The notes below the pieces were generated by a model. That model did no database searches. It was not told the DNA's origin and was given only the letters and a program-made list of their open reading frames with translations. The translations under genes and the position numbers were made by a program. From Bradyrhizobium sp. Ai1a-2 (lineage in GTDB: Bacteria > Pseudomonadota > Alphaproteobacteria > Rhizobiales > Xanthobacteraceae), in the NCBI RefSeq assembly GCF_000426245.1, contig NZ_AUEZ01000007.1, positions 124,001 through 188,000 of the forward strand: a stretch of 64,000 nt of DNA, given 5' to 3'. Positions 54,123 through 62,427 of this stretch are shown here, piece by piece (the first letter of the stretch is position 1; each line of letters starts with the position of its first letter).

Positions 54123-54815
54123 ATGACCGTCACGACAAAGCAGGGCAGCGCGGATAAAGGCGGCATGGCCCTCGAGCGCCGCAGCCGGGGCAGGCCGCCG
54201 CTGCGTTCCGACGATGAGACGCGCGCGATGATCTACGAGGCGGCGCGGCGCGAATTTGCCGCCAGCGGCTTCGCGGCGACCAGCATGGATGACGTGGCGC
54301 GCCGCGCCGGCGTCTCGACCAAGACGCTCTACCGGCTCGTTCCCGGCAAGCAGGCCCTCTTCGAGGGAATGGTCGCGGACCGGATGGACCGGTTCATTTC
54401 GGGCGTGCGGCTCCGCGCCTGCGACGGCAGCAACATCAAAGCTGCGCTACGTGAAGCTTGCCTTGCCTGCGCCGAACTGATCCTCGATGGCGAGGTGATT
54501 GCGCTGCAGCGTCTGATCCTCGCCGACAGCGACAAATTCCCTGATATCGCGGAGACCTTCTACAAGAGTGCGATGCGGCGAACGGTGACCACGCTGGCAA
54601 ATTGGTTGCGGACGCAACACGATCGCGGCCTGATCACGCTTCGGGACATCGATCCGGAGGCGGCGGCCGGCATGCTGCTCGGCATGATCGTCTTCGCACC
54701 GCAGCGCGCCGTATTGTTCGGTCGTGAGGCGCCGCCCGATCGTGCCGAACTCGAGCGCCGCGCTGAGGCCTGTGCGACGCTGTTTCTCGAAGGGTGTGCC
54801 GTGACCAGAGCATGA
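54123..54815 (+). CDS. TetR-family transcriptional regulator
   Basis: A 230-aa repressor; ATG 54123 (MTVTTKQGSADKGGMALERR) is preferred, with ATG 54087 possible but located inside the proposed operator. The DNA-binding domain is typical (MIYEAARREFAASGFAATSM, DDVARRAGVSTKTLYRLVPG KQALF). The C-terminal ligand domain resembles the AefR-like type. It is divergent from emrAB and most likely represses the pump until a ligand binds. Its TGA stop lies within a palindromic repeat (54808-54856). Confidence 0.92.
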   Translation: MTVTTKQGSADKGGMALERRSRGRPPLRSDDETRAMIYEAARREFAASGFAATSMDDVARRAGVSTKTLYRLVPGKQALFEGMVADRMDRFISGVRLRACDGSNIKAALREACLACAELILDGEVIALQRLILADSDKFPDIAETFYKSAMRRTVTTLANWLRTQHDRGLITLRDIDPEAAAGMLLGMIVFAPQRAVLFGREAPPDRAELERRAEACATLFLEGCAVTRA

Positions 54816-54856
54816 TGCAGAAAAGTGGGTATCGGTTTTCCGAAAAGATCATGCTC
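54808..54856. repeat. Palindromic repeat, copy 1
   Basis: GAGCATGAT at the left and ATCATGCTC at the right are perfect 9-bp arms, with an internal GTTTTCCGAAAA segment. The stop codon of the TetR gene (54813-54815) is inside the left arm. Same family as the copies at 54870 and 56350. Confidence 0.8.
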
Positions 54857-54869
54857 AAACAAAAAGATA

Positions 54870-54943
54870 GAGCATGATCCGGAAAAGTGGATTCCGGTTT
54901 TCCCTCTTAACAAACGCGAAGTACTTGCGCGGAGATCATGCTC
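54870..54943. repeat. Palindromic repeat, copy 2
   Basis: Arms GAGCATGAT and ATCATGCTC, with GATCCGGAAAAGTGGATTCC inside and a longer loop (ACAAACGCGAAG) than copy 1. Nearly identical to copy 3 at 56350-56423. Confidence 0.8.
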
Positions 54944-55100
54944 AAACAAAAAGCCGGAGGGCGATGATACTTGGAGGAAAATCATCCCGGCTCTCAGCTA
55001 TTCCTGTGGAGAGCTGTTCCAATCGGGTCCATGCGTGGAACTTCGTTGCGGGTTCCCGGTTTGTCAAAGTTGGGGGCGGGCGTCGCGTCACGGCACGGAC

Positions 55101-55460
55101 ATGGCTCGCACAAATTTGGTTTGGACTTCGGTCCTGACAATTCTCCTCGTCGTCCCTGCGGGAACCCTGATGGCCCGCGATGATGGACGTTATTCAAACT
55201 CTCCACTCAAACCTTGGTTCGATAGCCTCAAGAGCAGGCTCGGGCCTTGCTGCTCAGATGCCGACGGTGTCGCGGTGGCCGATCCGGATTGGGAATCGAA
55301 GGATGGGCACTACCGGGTTCGCCTGGAGGGACAATGGATTATGGTTCCGGATGAGGCCGTGATCACCGAGCCGAACCGTGCCGGCCGGACCATGGTGTGG
55401 CCGATGAAGGGCACGACGGGAATCACGATCCGCTGCTTCCTCCCGGGCAGCATGACGTAG
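55101..55460 (+). CDS. Secreted hypothetical protein
   Basis: A 119-aa protein with start ATG 55101. A signal peptide (MARTNLVWTSVLTILLVVPA, cleavage near LMA) is followed by a compact domain with three Cys (LGPCCSDADG, TIRCFLPG) and WESKDGHYRVRLEGQWIMVP. This pattern recurs as an uncharacterised secreted protein in Bradyrhizobium and relatives. The frame continues upstream to 54825 through a repeat, so the later ATG is preferred. It is probably periplasmic; function unknown. Confidence 0.7.
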   Translation: MARTNLVWTSVLTILLVVPAGTLMARDDGRYSNSPLKPWFDSLKSRLGPCCSDADGVAVADPDWESKDGHYRVRLEGQWIMVPDEAVITEPNRAGRTMVWPMKGTTGITIRCFLPGSMT

Positions 55461-55483
55461 AGCTTGGAGCTGGCGGCAAACGT

Positions 55484-56242
55484 CTAGAACGACTCCGCCC
55501 AGGGGCGCAGGTCGAGTTCGAGCGTCCAGGCGCTGCGGTGCTGATGGTGGAGCACCCAATAGGCCTCGGCGATCGCGGCGATGTTGAGAAGGCCGTCCGC
55601 CCCGCGCTCTTCCTTCAATTGTGGGCGAAAACTCAGGAGCCGATCGCCCTCGATGCCGCCATCGATCACGACATGGCCGACATGGATGCCCTGGGGGCCG
55701 AATTCCCGGGCGATGCTCTGCGCCATCGCGCGCAATGCGGCCTTGGCGGCGGCGAAGGGCGCAAAATGGGCCTTGCCGCGCAGCGAGCCACTCGCTCCCG
55801 TGAACACCAGCGTGCCGCCGCCACGCGAAAGCAGCGCGGGGATCACCGCCTGCGCCAGGTGAAAGCCGCCGAGCGCATGCTCGCGCCAATGTGACTCGAA
55901 CTGCTCCTCGCTCACCTTCAGGAAGGGCGCCCACCGGTTCGAGCCGGCATTGTGCACCGCCATCGCAAGCGGCGCGAGCTTTTGCGCCGCCTCGACGAAG
56001 CGCGCGACATCGGCGGGCTTGGAGACGTCACCAACGACATGCGCGACCTTGGCGCCGGCGGCCGCAAGCTCCGCCGCGGTCGCCGTGAGCTTCTCGGCAT
56101 TGCGGCCTGCGATTGCGACCGGGTATCCGCCCGCGGCGAACCGGCGCGCGATCGCCGCGCCCACCCCCTGGGACGCGCCGACGCCCGCAATCAGCACGCT
56201 GCCTTGCGGAGCCGTCGGTTCGAGAACGGATGGGCTGGCCAT
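55484..56242 (-). CDS. SDR-family oxidoreductase with Phe for catalytic Tyr
   Basis: A 252-aa Rossmann-fold protein with start ATG 56242. The nucleotide site is VLIAGVGASQGVGAAIARRF and the structural motif is HNAGSNRW (NAG). The catalytic Ser region is TGASGSLRGKAHFAPF, but the YxxxK motif reads F163-AAA-K167, so the catalytic Tyr is missing. It may be a non-catalytic or altered SDR; related rhizobial proteins share this Phe as far as I recall. It is convergent with the secreted protein gene. Confidence 0.85.
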   Translation of the reverse strand: MASPSVLEPTAPQGSVLIAGVGASQGVGAAIARRFAAGGYPVAIAGRNAEKLTATAAELAAAGAKVAHVVGDVSKPADVARFVEAAQKLAPLAMAVHNAGSNRWAPFLKVSEEQFESHWREHALGGFHLAQAVIPALLSRGGGTLVFTGASGSLRGKAHFAPFAAAKAALRAMAQSIAREFGPQGIHVGHVVIDGGIEGDRLLSFRPQLKEERGADGLLNIAAIAEAYWVLHHQHRSAWTLELDLRPWAESF

Positions 56243-56349
56243 GCTGGATTTCCCCGCTTTGAATGACAGGTATAATATGAGCAAACGGTGATATAGGCGG
56301 GCGTCTCGTCAATACGAAGCCCCGCCGATCACCTTTTTGGGAAGCTCTA

Positions 56350-56423
56350 AAGCATGATCCGGAAAAGTGGATACCGGTTTTCCCTCGCGACAAACGCGAA
56401 GCGTTTGCGCGGAGATCATGCTC
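56350..56423. repeat. Palindromic repeat, copy 3
   Basis: AGCATGATCCGGAAAAGTGG through GAGATCATGCTC, almost the same as copy 2, between the SDR start and the CHAD gene stop on the minus strand. The arms are AGCATGAT and ATCATGCT. Confidence 0.8.
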
Positions 56424-56466
56424 AAATAAAAAGATAGAGCGGGATGATGTCCCGCCAGTATCCCGT

Positions 56467-57363
56467 TTACGCTGCGATCTTGCGGTAGGCAGCCGTGGCG
56501 CGCCGGAGCAGCCGCCCTTTTTCCTTCTTGTCCAGCACCTCGAGCGGTTTCCGCTGCCGGCCAGCAGGGCTCGGCCTGACCCGTTGTTGCAACTCGGCCA
56601 CGAGCGCCGTCGCAGCCTCGGCGTCGTGGAGCTCGCCGAGGATCTGCTGCGCCTTGCGGAGCTGCTTCACGATCGCGCGCCATGGCGCAAAATCACCCTT
56701 CGGCAGCACATCTTCGGAGAACTCGATAGCATAGCGCAGCCGTTTGCTGGCCAGGCGGACGCGGTGCTGTTTGCGCCCGGCCATTCCCTGCAGGCCACGG
56801 CTCTTCTTGACGAGCTTTTCATGCCAGCCGGCGAGCCGGCTCGCGTGGTATTCGGAGGCCGGCGAGGCGCGGAGCCGCACCAGGCGGCGGTCGCTCATAT
56901 CAGACCATGGGCCATGGTTGACCCAAGCGACGATATCCTTGAACCACCGCCGATAGCGATCTGACATCAGCGCCCGCCTCAACTGGCGCTGGCTCTCGGC
57001 CCGCGCTGTCCTGAACAGCCGTTCGCGCGGAGCATTCTCGATTGCGACGTCGAGGTCGCGCGTGGCGCCAAGATATCCGTTAAGCCATTTCAGCTCGGAC
57101 TTCAGGCGCGTCCATTCGGCATCCTCCACCATGGGCTCGAAGAACGCGATCGCCGCGCGCAAGCGGGTCAGCGCCACGCGCGTCTGATGTACCGCAACGA
57201 TGTCGCCGTTACGGGCGCCGCGATGGTGAGCCTTGACGTCTTCGAGGCAGGCAGATGCCACGAGACGAAACACGGTCGCGCAGGGCATTTCCCCGCTCAG
57301 CTGTGCCTGGGTTCGCTTGGGGCGGAATATACGCCCCTTCGCGGACCTTTTCGATCGCTTCAT
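56467..57363 (-). CDS. CHAD domain-containing protein
   Basis: A 298-aa basic, helical protein. The CHAD signature is present twice, in the two four-helix halves: AVHQTRVALTRLRAAIAFFE (first half) and HRVRLASKRLRYAIEFSEDV (second half), with conserved His and Arg/Lys clusters that bind polyphosphate. CHAD proteins associate with polyphosphate granules. There is no CYTH domain in the protein, and no polyphosphate kinase nearby. Start ATG 57363. Confidence 0.92.
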   Translation of the reverse strand: MKRSKRSAKGRIFRPKRTQAQLSGEMPCATVFRLVASACLEDVKAHHRGARNGDIVAVHQTRVALTRLRAAIAFFEPMVEDAEWTRLKSELKWLNGYLGATRDLDVAIENAPRERLFRTARAESQRQLRRALMSDRYRRWFKDIVAWVNHGPWSDMSDRRLVRLRASPASEYHASRLAGWHEKLVKKSRGLQGMAGRKQHRVRLASKRLRYAIEFSEDVLPKGDFAPWRAIVKQLRKAQQILGELHDAEAATALVAELQQRVRPSPAGRQRKPLEVLDKKEKGRLLRRATAAYRKIAA

Positions 57364-57712
57364 AAGTGGCTCACGTCCCGGATGGAATCCGCGAATCCTT
57401 GTCCAACGGTTCCCGCCTCAGGCGGTTTTTGAACGCAAGCTGTTAAATAGGCATTGCGCCAGATCAAGCAGCAATGCGTCGCACCAGCGAAGCCGTTGGT
57501 GCGGCGCGTTAGCCGGCCGCGGATCCATTCACACCAGCGCGAGACGACAGGGGCATGACGACTTGAATAAGGCCGTCATGCCTGGTGGCATGGCAGCGTG
57601 CCGCGCTTCCTCTCCTGCATGCAGGGAAGGGCCGGGGTTGGGGTGTCTCCACGGGCGAGACGCAGCGACCTTCCCGCAACCGGGAGAGGTCAAGCCAACA
57701 GGCGGCTGATGC
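57364..57712. other. Intergenic region with degenerate repeat
   Basis: 349 bp between the CHAD gene and the stop of the peptide-binding protein gene, both on the minus strand. It contains the degraded palindromic repeat at 57609-57689 and otherwise no gene or RNA that I can recognise. Confidence 0.45.
57609..57689. repeat. Degenerate CCTCTCCCGC-type repeat
   Basis: CCTCTCCTGCATGCAGGGAAGG (57609-57630) and CCTTCCCGCAACCGGGAGAGG (57669-57689), with GGGGTTGGGGTG between, resemble a shortened, mutated relative of the element at 51006-51126. Confidence 0.6.
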
Positions 57713-59266
57713 TTATTTCTCGATCCAGGCGTCGCGAAAGCCGTCATTGACGCCGATCGCTGTCGTGATGAGGTTTTTCACCTTGCAGCGCATGATGGTC
57801 GGAAACTGCAATTCCAGCATCCAGGCGACCGGCACGTCCTCGACCAGGATCTTCTGCGCCTTCTCGTAGATTTCCTTGCGCTTGGAGTCGGGCGTTGCGA
57901 CCGCGCCTTCGGCGAACAGCTTGTCGATCTCGGGGTTCGAATATCCCTCGACATTGTTGAACATCTGGCCCTTGGCGATCGCGCTGGAGACGTAGTTGCG
58001 CCCGACGCCGAGCGCTGGATCGCCGTACTGATAGAGATAGGTGAAGGCGATGTCGTAATCCCAATCGCTGATCTTCTGGTTGCCGCCGGGCACATCGGTC
58101 GCGATCGTCTCGATGTTCATGCCGACGTCCTGCAGGTTCTGCTTCACAGCTTCTCCCCAGCGTTGCCAGGTCTCGCCATAGGCGAGCGGCAGCAGGCGGA
58201 CCTTTTCGCCATTGTAGCCGGCCTCCTTCAACAGCGCCTTGGCCTTGGCCGGGTTGAAGTCATATTTCGGCACGTCGTCGGTATAGAACTTGATGGCCGA
58301 GGAAGACGGGCCGGTTGCGACCTTGCCGAGCCCGTTCCAGATCACGTCCTTGGCGAAGTTGCGGTCGATCGCGTACATAATCGCCTGACGCACTTTCTTG
58401 TTCGCGGTCGGACCCTGGCGATTGTTCAGCCACAGCCAGGCCAGCGGGCTGAAGAACTCCCAGCCGGCGCCGGTCACGCAGGTGTCCTTGAGCTTCGACA
58501 GGCGCGGTACGTCGAAATTCTCCACGGAGCCGCCGGGCAGCACGTCGACCTTTCCGGTCTCGTACGCGACCGAACGCGCCGCGGCGTCGGGAATGATTTG
58601 CCAATAGATCTCATCGAGATAGGGCTTGCCCTTCTCATGGTAGTTCGGGTTCTTGATGAGGTGGATGAAGGAGCCCTTCTTCCACTCCTTGAACATGAAG
58701 GGACCAGTGCCAACAGGCGCATTGTTATAGGGATTGGTCTTGAAGTCGGTGCCCGCATAGAGATGCTTCGGGATCATCGGCATCGAGCCGACCTCGAAAA
58801 TGCCGAGGAACGGACCGAATGGCTCCTTGAGCGTGAACACCACGGTGAGGTCGTCGGGCGCCTCGACCTTCTCGACCTGCAACAGATTGTTGCGGGCGCG
58901 CGCATGGGTCTGCTTCAACATGTCGATCGAGAACAGCACGTCGGCGGACGTGAATGGCTTGCCGTCATGCCAGGTCACGCCGGGCTTGAGCTTGAAGGTG
59001 TAGACCTTGGCGTCCGGGCTGACGGTCCAGCTTTCCGCGAGGCCGGGCAGCGGCTCCAGTTTCGGGCTGTAGCGCAACAATCCTTCGAAGATATTGCCCG
59101 CCACCATCTGGGTCGGGCCGTTCTGGATCATCGCCAGCATCAGGCCGGGTGGTTCGGGCTGGATCACGGTGTTGATCACGCCTCCCATCTTTGGCGATTC
59201 CTGCGCCAGCGCGGTGCCGACGCTTGCGGTGGTAAGGAGGAAGGCAACCAGCAGCCGTTTGAACAT
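57713..59266 (-). CDS. Family 5 (peptide/nickel-type) ABC-transporter binding protein
   Basis: A 517-aa periplasmic binding protein with start ATG 59266; an upstream extension to 59374 is rejected. The signal peptide is MFKRLLVAFLLTTASVGTALA. The SBP_bac_5 pattern is clear: FEGLLRYSPKLEPLPGLAES WTVS, KLKPGVTWHDGKPFTSADVL and NVEGYSNPEIDKLFAEGA. It binds oligopeptides or similar solutes for an ABC importer, but no permease or ATPase genes lie nearby, so it is an orphan or its partners are elsewhere. Confidence 0.93.
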   Translation of the reverse strand: MFKRLLVAFLLTTASVGTALAQESPKMGGVINTVIQPEPPGLMLAMIQNGPTQMVAGNIFEGLLRYSPKLEPLPGLAESWTVSPDAKVYTFKLKPGVTWHDGKPFTSADVLFSIDMLKQTHARARNNLLQVEKVEAPDDLTVVFTLKEPFGPFLGIFEVGSMPMIPKHLYAGTDFKTNPYNNAPVGTGPFMFKEWKKGSFIHLIKNPNYHEKGKPYLDEIYWQIIPDAAARSVAYETGKVDVLPGGSVENFDVPRLSKLKDTCVTGAGWEFFSPLAWLWLNNRQGPTANKKVRQAIMYAIDRNFAKDVIWNGLGKVATGPSSSAIKFYTDDVPKYDFNPAKAKALLKEAGYNGEKVRLLPLAYGETWQRWGEAVKQNLQDVGMNIETIATDVPGGNQKISDWDYDIAFTYLYQYGDPALGVGRNYVSSAIAKGQMFNNVEGYSNPEIDKLFAEGAVATPDSKRKEIYEKAQKILVEDVPVAWMLELQFPTIMRCKVKNLITTAIGVNDGFRDAWIEK

Positions 59267-59426
59267 GACCCGTCTTTCTCGCGTGGGAACAGCCGCAATT
59301 CGCTCGGGAACAGCGGCTTTCCAGGCGAGGCTCACATAACCGCGATTGTCGCGGCAAGATGAAAGTCTCGACATCGTCAGCTTAAAAAATATACAGAGAC
59401 GAGCGCGCTATCCCGCGAGGTCAGAC

Positions 59427-60302
59427 GTGAGCATGGACACACACATCATCCGCAGCGACGGTGTAACCGCGGCGATCAAGGCCGCCGGCGCCGAGCTCTG
59501 TTCGCTGAAGAACGCAGACGGGCTGGAGCTGTTGTGGCAGGCCGGGCCGGAATGGCCGCGGCATGCGCCGCTGTTGTTTCCAATTGTGGGGCGGCTGAAG
59601 AACGATGAGCTGCGCCACAAGGGAAAGACCTACCCGATGACGCAGCACGGCTTCGCGCGTGATCAGCGGTTTCAATGGATCTCGCGCGAGGCCGCGTCCT
59701 GCAAGCTGGTCCTGGTCGACAATGACGCGACCCGCGCCCGCTATCCCTTCGCCTTCCGCCTCGAGGTGACCTATGCGGCGCAAGGCGCCGATCTGGAGGT
59801 GACGTTCGAGATATCTAACCCGGGTGATGAGGCGCTACCGGCCTCGCTCGGCGGACACCCCGCGTTCGGCTGGCCGCTGCTTCCGGGCCTCCCGAAGGAA
59901 GCCTACACGCTGACCTTCTCGAATGACGAGCCGGCGCCGGTCCGGCGGCTCGACGGCGGCCTGATGCGGCCGGATCCGCAGCCATCCCCCGTCAAGGGAA
60001 GGACGCTCGCACTCTCCGAGCGGCTGTTCGACGATGACGCTGTGATCCTCGACCAGCTCGCAAGCTCCTCGGTGCGCTATGCTGCCGATCGCGGGCCGTC
60101 GATCGAAGTATCGTGGGACGGCTTTCGCGAACTCGGCATCTGGTCAAAGCCCGGCGGCGCGCCGTTCCTGTGCATCGAGCCCTGGCACGGCTTCGCCAGC
60201 CCGGCGGATTTCGACGGCGAGTTCACAGGCAAGCCCGGCCTGATGCAGATCGCGCCCGGCGCGAGCCGGTCGCTCAGCTATCGAATTCGCATCGCTAGTT
60301 GA
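59427..60302 (+). CDS. Aldose-1-epimerase-family protein
   Basis: A 291-aa protein. The start is either GTG 59427 (six bases after GAGG) or ATG 59433. The galactose-mutarotase fold is indicated by ELLWQAGPEWPRHAPLLFPI VGRL, the catalytic-type His in MTQHGFARDQRF, ASLGGHPAFGWPL and CIEPWHGFASP. Family members equilibrate alpha and beta anomers of sugars or hexose-6-phosphates (YeaD-like, LacX-like). Its last 8 bases overlap the end of the convergent SDR gene. Confidence 0.9.
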   Translation: MSMDTHIIRSDGVTAAIKAAGAELCSLKNADGLELLWQAGPEWPRHAPLLFPIVGRLKNDELRHKGKTYPMTQHGFARDQRFQWISREAASCKLVLVDNDATRARYPFAFRLEVTYAAQGADLEVTFEISNPGDEALPASLGGHPAFGWPLLPGLPKEAYTLTFSNDEPAPVRRLDGGLMRPDPQPSPVKGRTLALSERLFDDDAVILDQLASSSVRYAADRGPSIEVSWDGFRELGIWSKPGGAPFLCIEPWHGFASPADFDGEFTGKPGLMQIAPGASRSLSYRIRIAS

Positions 60303-61032
60303 ACGCCATGCCGCCGCTCATCGCGACGGTCTGGCCGGTCATGTAGGCGTTGCCGATCAGCATCATGACGGCCTGCGCGACTTCGTCGGAGGTGCCGAAA
60401 CGGCCGAGCGGAATCCGGCCGACCAGATTGGGTTGGCCCTTCATCATGTCGGTCTCGATCAGCGAGGGCGCGACCGCGTTGACGGTGATGCCTTCCTTGA
60501 CGAGGCGTGCGGCATAGCCGCGCGTCAATCCCTCGACGCCGGCCTTCGATGCATTGTAGTGCGGCCCGATAGCGCCGGCGCCTCTTGCTGCGCCCGAGGA
60601 GATGTTGACGATGCGGCCCCATTTTTTCGCGCGCATCGCCGGCAGCACCGCCTGCGTGCACAGGAACACCGATTTCAGGTTCACCGCGATGGTCGAATCG
60701 AAATCGGCTTCAGTGAGATCGTCGACACCGCGCGTGATCGCGATGCCGGCATTGTTGACGAGGATGTCGATCGCGCCGAGCTTAGCCGTGGCGCGCTGCA
60801 CCATCTGCGCAACCGCCGCGCCTTGCGAAACGTCTGCCGCGAGTGCGATCGCCTTTCCGCCCGCGGCCGTGATCTCCTTCGCCAGCGCATCTGCCTCGCC
60901 CGCGCGCTCGCGATAATTGATCGCCACGGCCGCGCCCTGGTCGGCCAGCGCGCGCACGATCGCCGCGCCGATGCCGCGCGAACCTCCGGTCACGATCGCC
61001 ACATGGCCGCGCAATGTCGCTGTCGTCATCAT
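60295..61032 (-). CDS. SDR-family dehydrogenase (FabG-like)
   Basis: A 245-aa classical short-chain dehydrogenase: VAIVTGGSRGIGAAIVRALA (NAD(P) site, GxxxGIG), LVNNAGIA (NNAG), ISSGAARGAGAIGPHYNASK (catalytic Ser and YxxxK). Arg in the TGGSRGIG turn suggests preference for NADPH. It resembles 3-oxoacyl-ACP reductase but lies outside a fatty acid cluster, so the substrate is unknown. Start ATG 61032 or the adjacent 61029. It ends overlapping the epimerase-like gene. Confidence 0.92.
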   Translation of the reverse strand: MMTTATLRGHVAIVTGGSRGIGAAIVRALADQGAAVAINYRERAGEADALAKEITAAGGKAIALAADVSQGAAVAQMVQRATAKLGAIDILVNNAGIAITRGVDDLTEADFDSTIAVNLKSVFLCTQAVLPAMRAKKWGRIVNISSGAARGAGAIGPHYNASKAGVEGLTRGYAARLVKEGITVNAVAPSLIETDMMKGQPNLVGRIPLGRFGTSDEVAQAVMMLIGNAYMTGQTVAMSGGMAFN

Positions 61033-61072
61033 TCTCTCCGTTCAGAGGGCTGCGAGACCATGTTACACAATA

Positions 61073-61105
61073 AAAGGCCGGCCGCGACTGACGCGGCCGG
61101 CCTTT
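61073..61105 (-). terminator. Rho-independent terminator
   Basis: AAAGGCCGGCCGCG-ACTGA-CGCGGCCGGCCTTT is a perfect 14-bp stem with a 5-nt loop, flanked by T-rich sequence on both strands (TTTATT on plus, TTTTATTG on minus). It follows the stop of the 79-aa secreted protein gene by 22 bp on the minus strand and separates it from the SDR gene. Confidence 0.9.
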
Positions 61106-61127
61106 ATTACGTTCAACCTCGATCGGC

Positions 61128-61367
61128 TCAGTGGCCGGCCGGTGCCGACCAGCCACCGGTGAAGTAGCTCTGCGGGTAGCCGTACATCTCCGGCGACGGA
61201 GCGGGCCAGGACGCATAGGAATTGAAGGGCTGCGGCTGCTGGCGCACCACGACGCGGTCCGCTACGCGGCTCGACTTGACGTGGTGATGCCGCTGCGCTG
61301 CGGCAGCGAACTGTACGGACGATGCAATAATTAAAGCTGACCCAAGGATGGTGAGGAACGTCTTCAT
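61128..61367 (-). CDS. Small secreted protein of unknown function
   Basis: A 79-aa protein with a signal peptide (MKTFLTILGSALIIASSVQF, cleavage after AAAA), starting at ATG 61367 with GGGAGAA upstream. The mature part is His-, Pro-, Ser- and Tyr-rich (QRHHHVKSSRVADR, PQPFNSYASWPAPSP) and probably unstructured. Similar short exported proteins are frequent in Bradyrhizobium. A strong terminator follows it. Confidence 0.75.
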   Translation of the reverse strand: MKTFLTILGSALIIASSVQFAAAAQRHHHVKSSRVADRVVVRQQPQPFNSYASWPAPSPEMYGYPQSYFTGGWSAPAGH

Positions 61368-61601
61368 GTGGTTCTCCCGGCTTTATCGCGCTTTGTCGGC
61401 GAGGCCTGTGCGGCTCAGCGCAAATGGGAGATAGCGATGTGCGCAGACGGTTATAACGGTTGTGCCCATCACGAAGCGGCGAGCAAATTTCTTGGTCACG
61501 GCTAAATATTCAGCAGGTATTACAGGCGGTTCGCGCTATCATGGGATTGCCGGTGCCGGGTCCGGTTCAATAAGGCAAACGATTCCCAGCGAGTGAGGCC
61601 G

Positions 61602-61907
61602 ATGAAGAAGTTTTTACCAGTTCTGTTGTTGGTCGCCGCGCCGGTCTCGCTGGCCCTGGCCCAGACTCAACTGGTGCCCAAGGACGTCAAGGGTGCGACA
61701 AAAGGCGCGGTCGCGCGAGCGGACGATTGCGCACCGATCGGCCGCACCGCGAAGGGCGAACTGGTCTACTCCATGAAATGCGAGAATGTGCCGGCGCCGC
61801 CTCCACCTCCGCCGCAAGCCGAGGTCAAGGAGGCGCCGCCGCCCGAGCCCGAGGTGCAGCGCAGCGGCCTGTTCGGCTGGTCGTATGATCGCAGGAAAGG
61901 CGACTAA
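61602..61907 (+). CDS. Small secreted proline-rich protein
   Basis: A 101-aa protein; ATG 61602 is preferred over the GTG at 61593, whose GTGAGG can serve as SD. A signal peptide (MKKFLPVLLLVAAPVSLALA) is followed by a domain with two Cys (DDCAPIGRT, YSMKCENVP), probably a disulfide, and a polyproline tail (PAPPPPPPQ, EAPPPEPEV). It may span the periplasm. Function unknown; it precedes the urate-catabolism genes with a 104-bp gap. Confidence 0.7.
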   Translation: MKKFLPVLLLVAAPVSLALAQTQLVPKDVKGATKGAVARADDCAPIGRTAKGELVYSMKCENVPAPPPPPPQAEVKEAPPPEPEVQRSGLFGWSYDRRKGD

Positions 61908-62011
61908 GCGCCCCCTGGAACGGTCCTTGCTTCCGATGCCGCGCGCTGCAATGCGGTAGCGAGGGGTTGTTCCCAAGCCACGCAAGAGCAGAGAGCCAAG
62001 AGAAGAGATCG

Positions 62012-62425
62012 ATGAGCAAACTGATTGTCCATGCCGGTGACTTCAAATTCGACGCGCGCTTTGAGGAGGCGCTCGCGCCGAAGACGGTTGCGGCGTTTCG
62101 CAAGGCGATGCCGTTCGAGAGCCAGGCGATCCATGTCCGCTGGAGCGGCGAGGGGGTCTGGATGCCGCTCGGCGACCTCGACTTCGGTGTCTCCTACGAG
62201 AACCACACCAGTTATCCGGCGCCCGGCCAGATCATCCTCTATCCCGGTGGCATCAGCGAGACCGAGATCCTGCTCGCCTATGGCGGCGTGCATTTCGCGA
62301 GCAAGATGGGTCAGCTCGCCGGCAACCATTTCATCACGCTGACGTCGGGGCTCGAGAACCTCGTCACCTTCGGCAAGACCGTGCTCTGGAAGGGCGCGCA
62401 GAAGATTCGTTTCGAGGAAGTGTAG
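62012..62425 (+). CDS. DUF3830 family protein
   Basis: A 137-aa protein with start ATG 62012 and AAGAGAAGAG upstream; the frame extends 15 codons further without support. The sequence (MSKLIVHAGDFKFDARFEEA, HVRWSGEGVWMPLGDLDFGV, AGNHFITLTSGLENL) matches the DUF3830 family, which has a cyclophilin-like fold and is found beside purine and pyrimidine degradation genes. Its stop is 2 bp before the PuuE gene, so it is part of that operon. Enzymatic role unknown. Confidence 0.85.
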   Translation: MSKLIVHAGDFKFDARFEEALAPKTVAAFRKAMPFESQAIHVRWSGEGVWMPLGDLDFGVSYENHTSYPAPGQIILYPGGISETEILLAYGGVHFASKMGQLAGNHFITLTSGLENLVTFGKTVLWKGAQKIRFEEV

Positions 62426-62427
62426 TC

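Noticed and set aside
58163..59362. 399-codon plus-strand frame opposite the peptide-binding protein
   Set aside because: No domain and typical shadow composition; the minus-strand gene has a signal peptide and SBP_bac_5 motifs.
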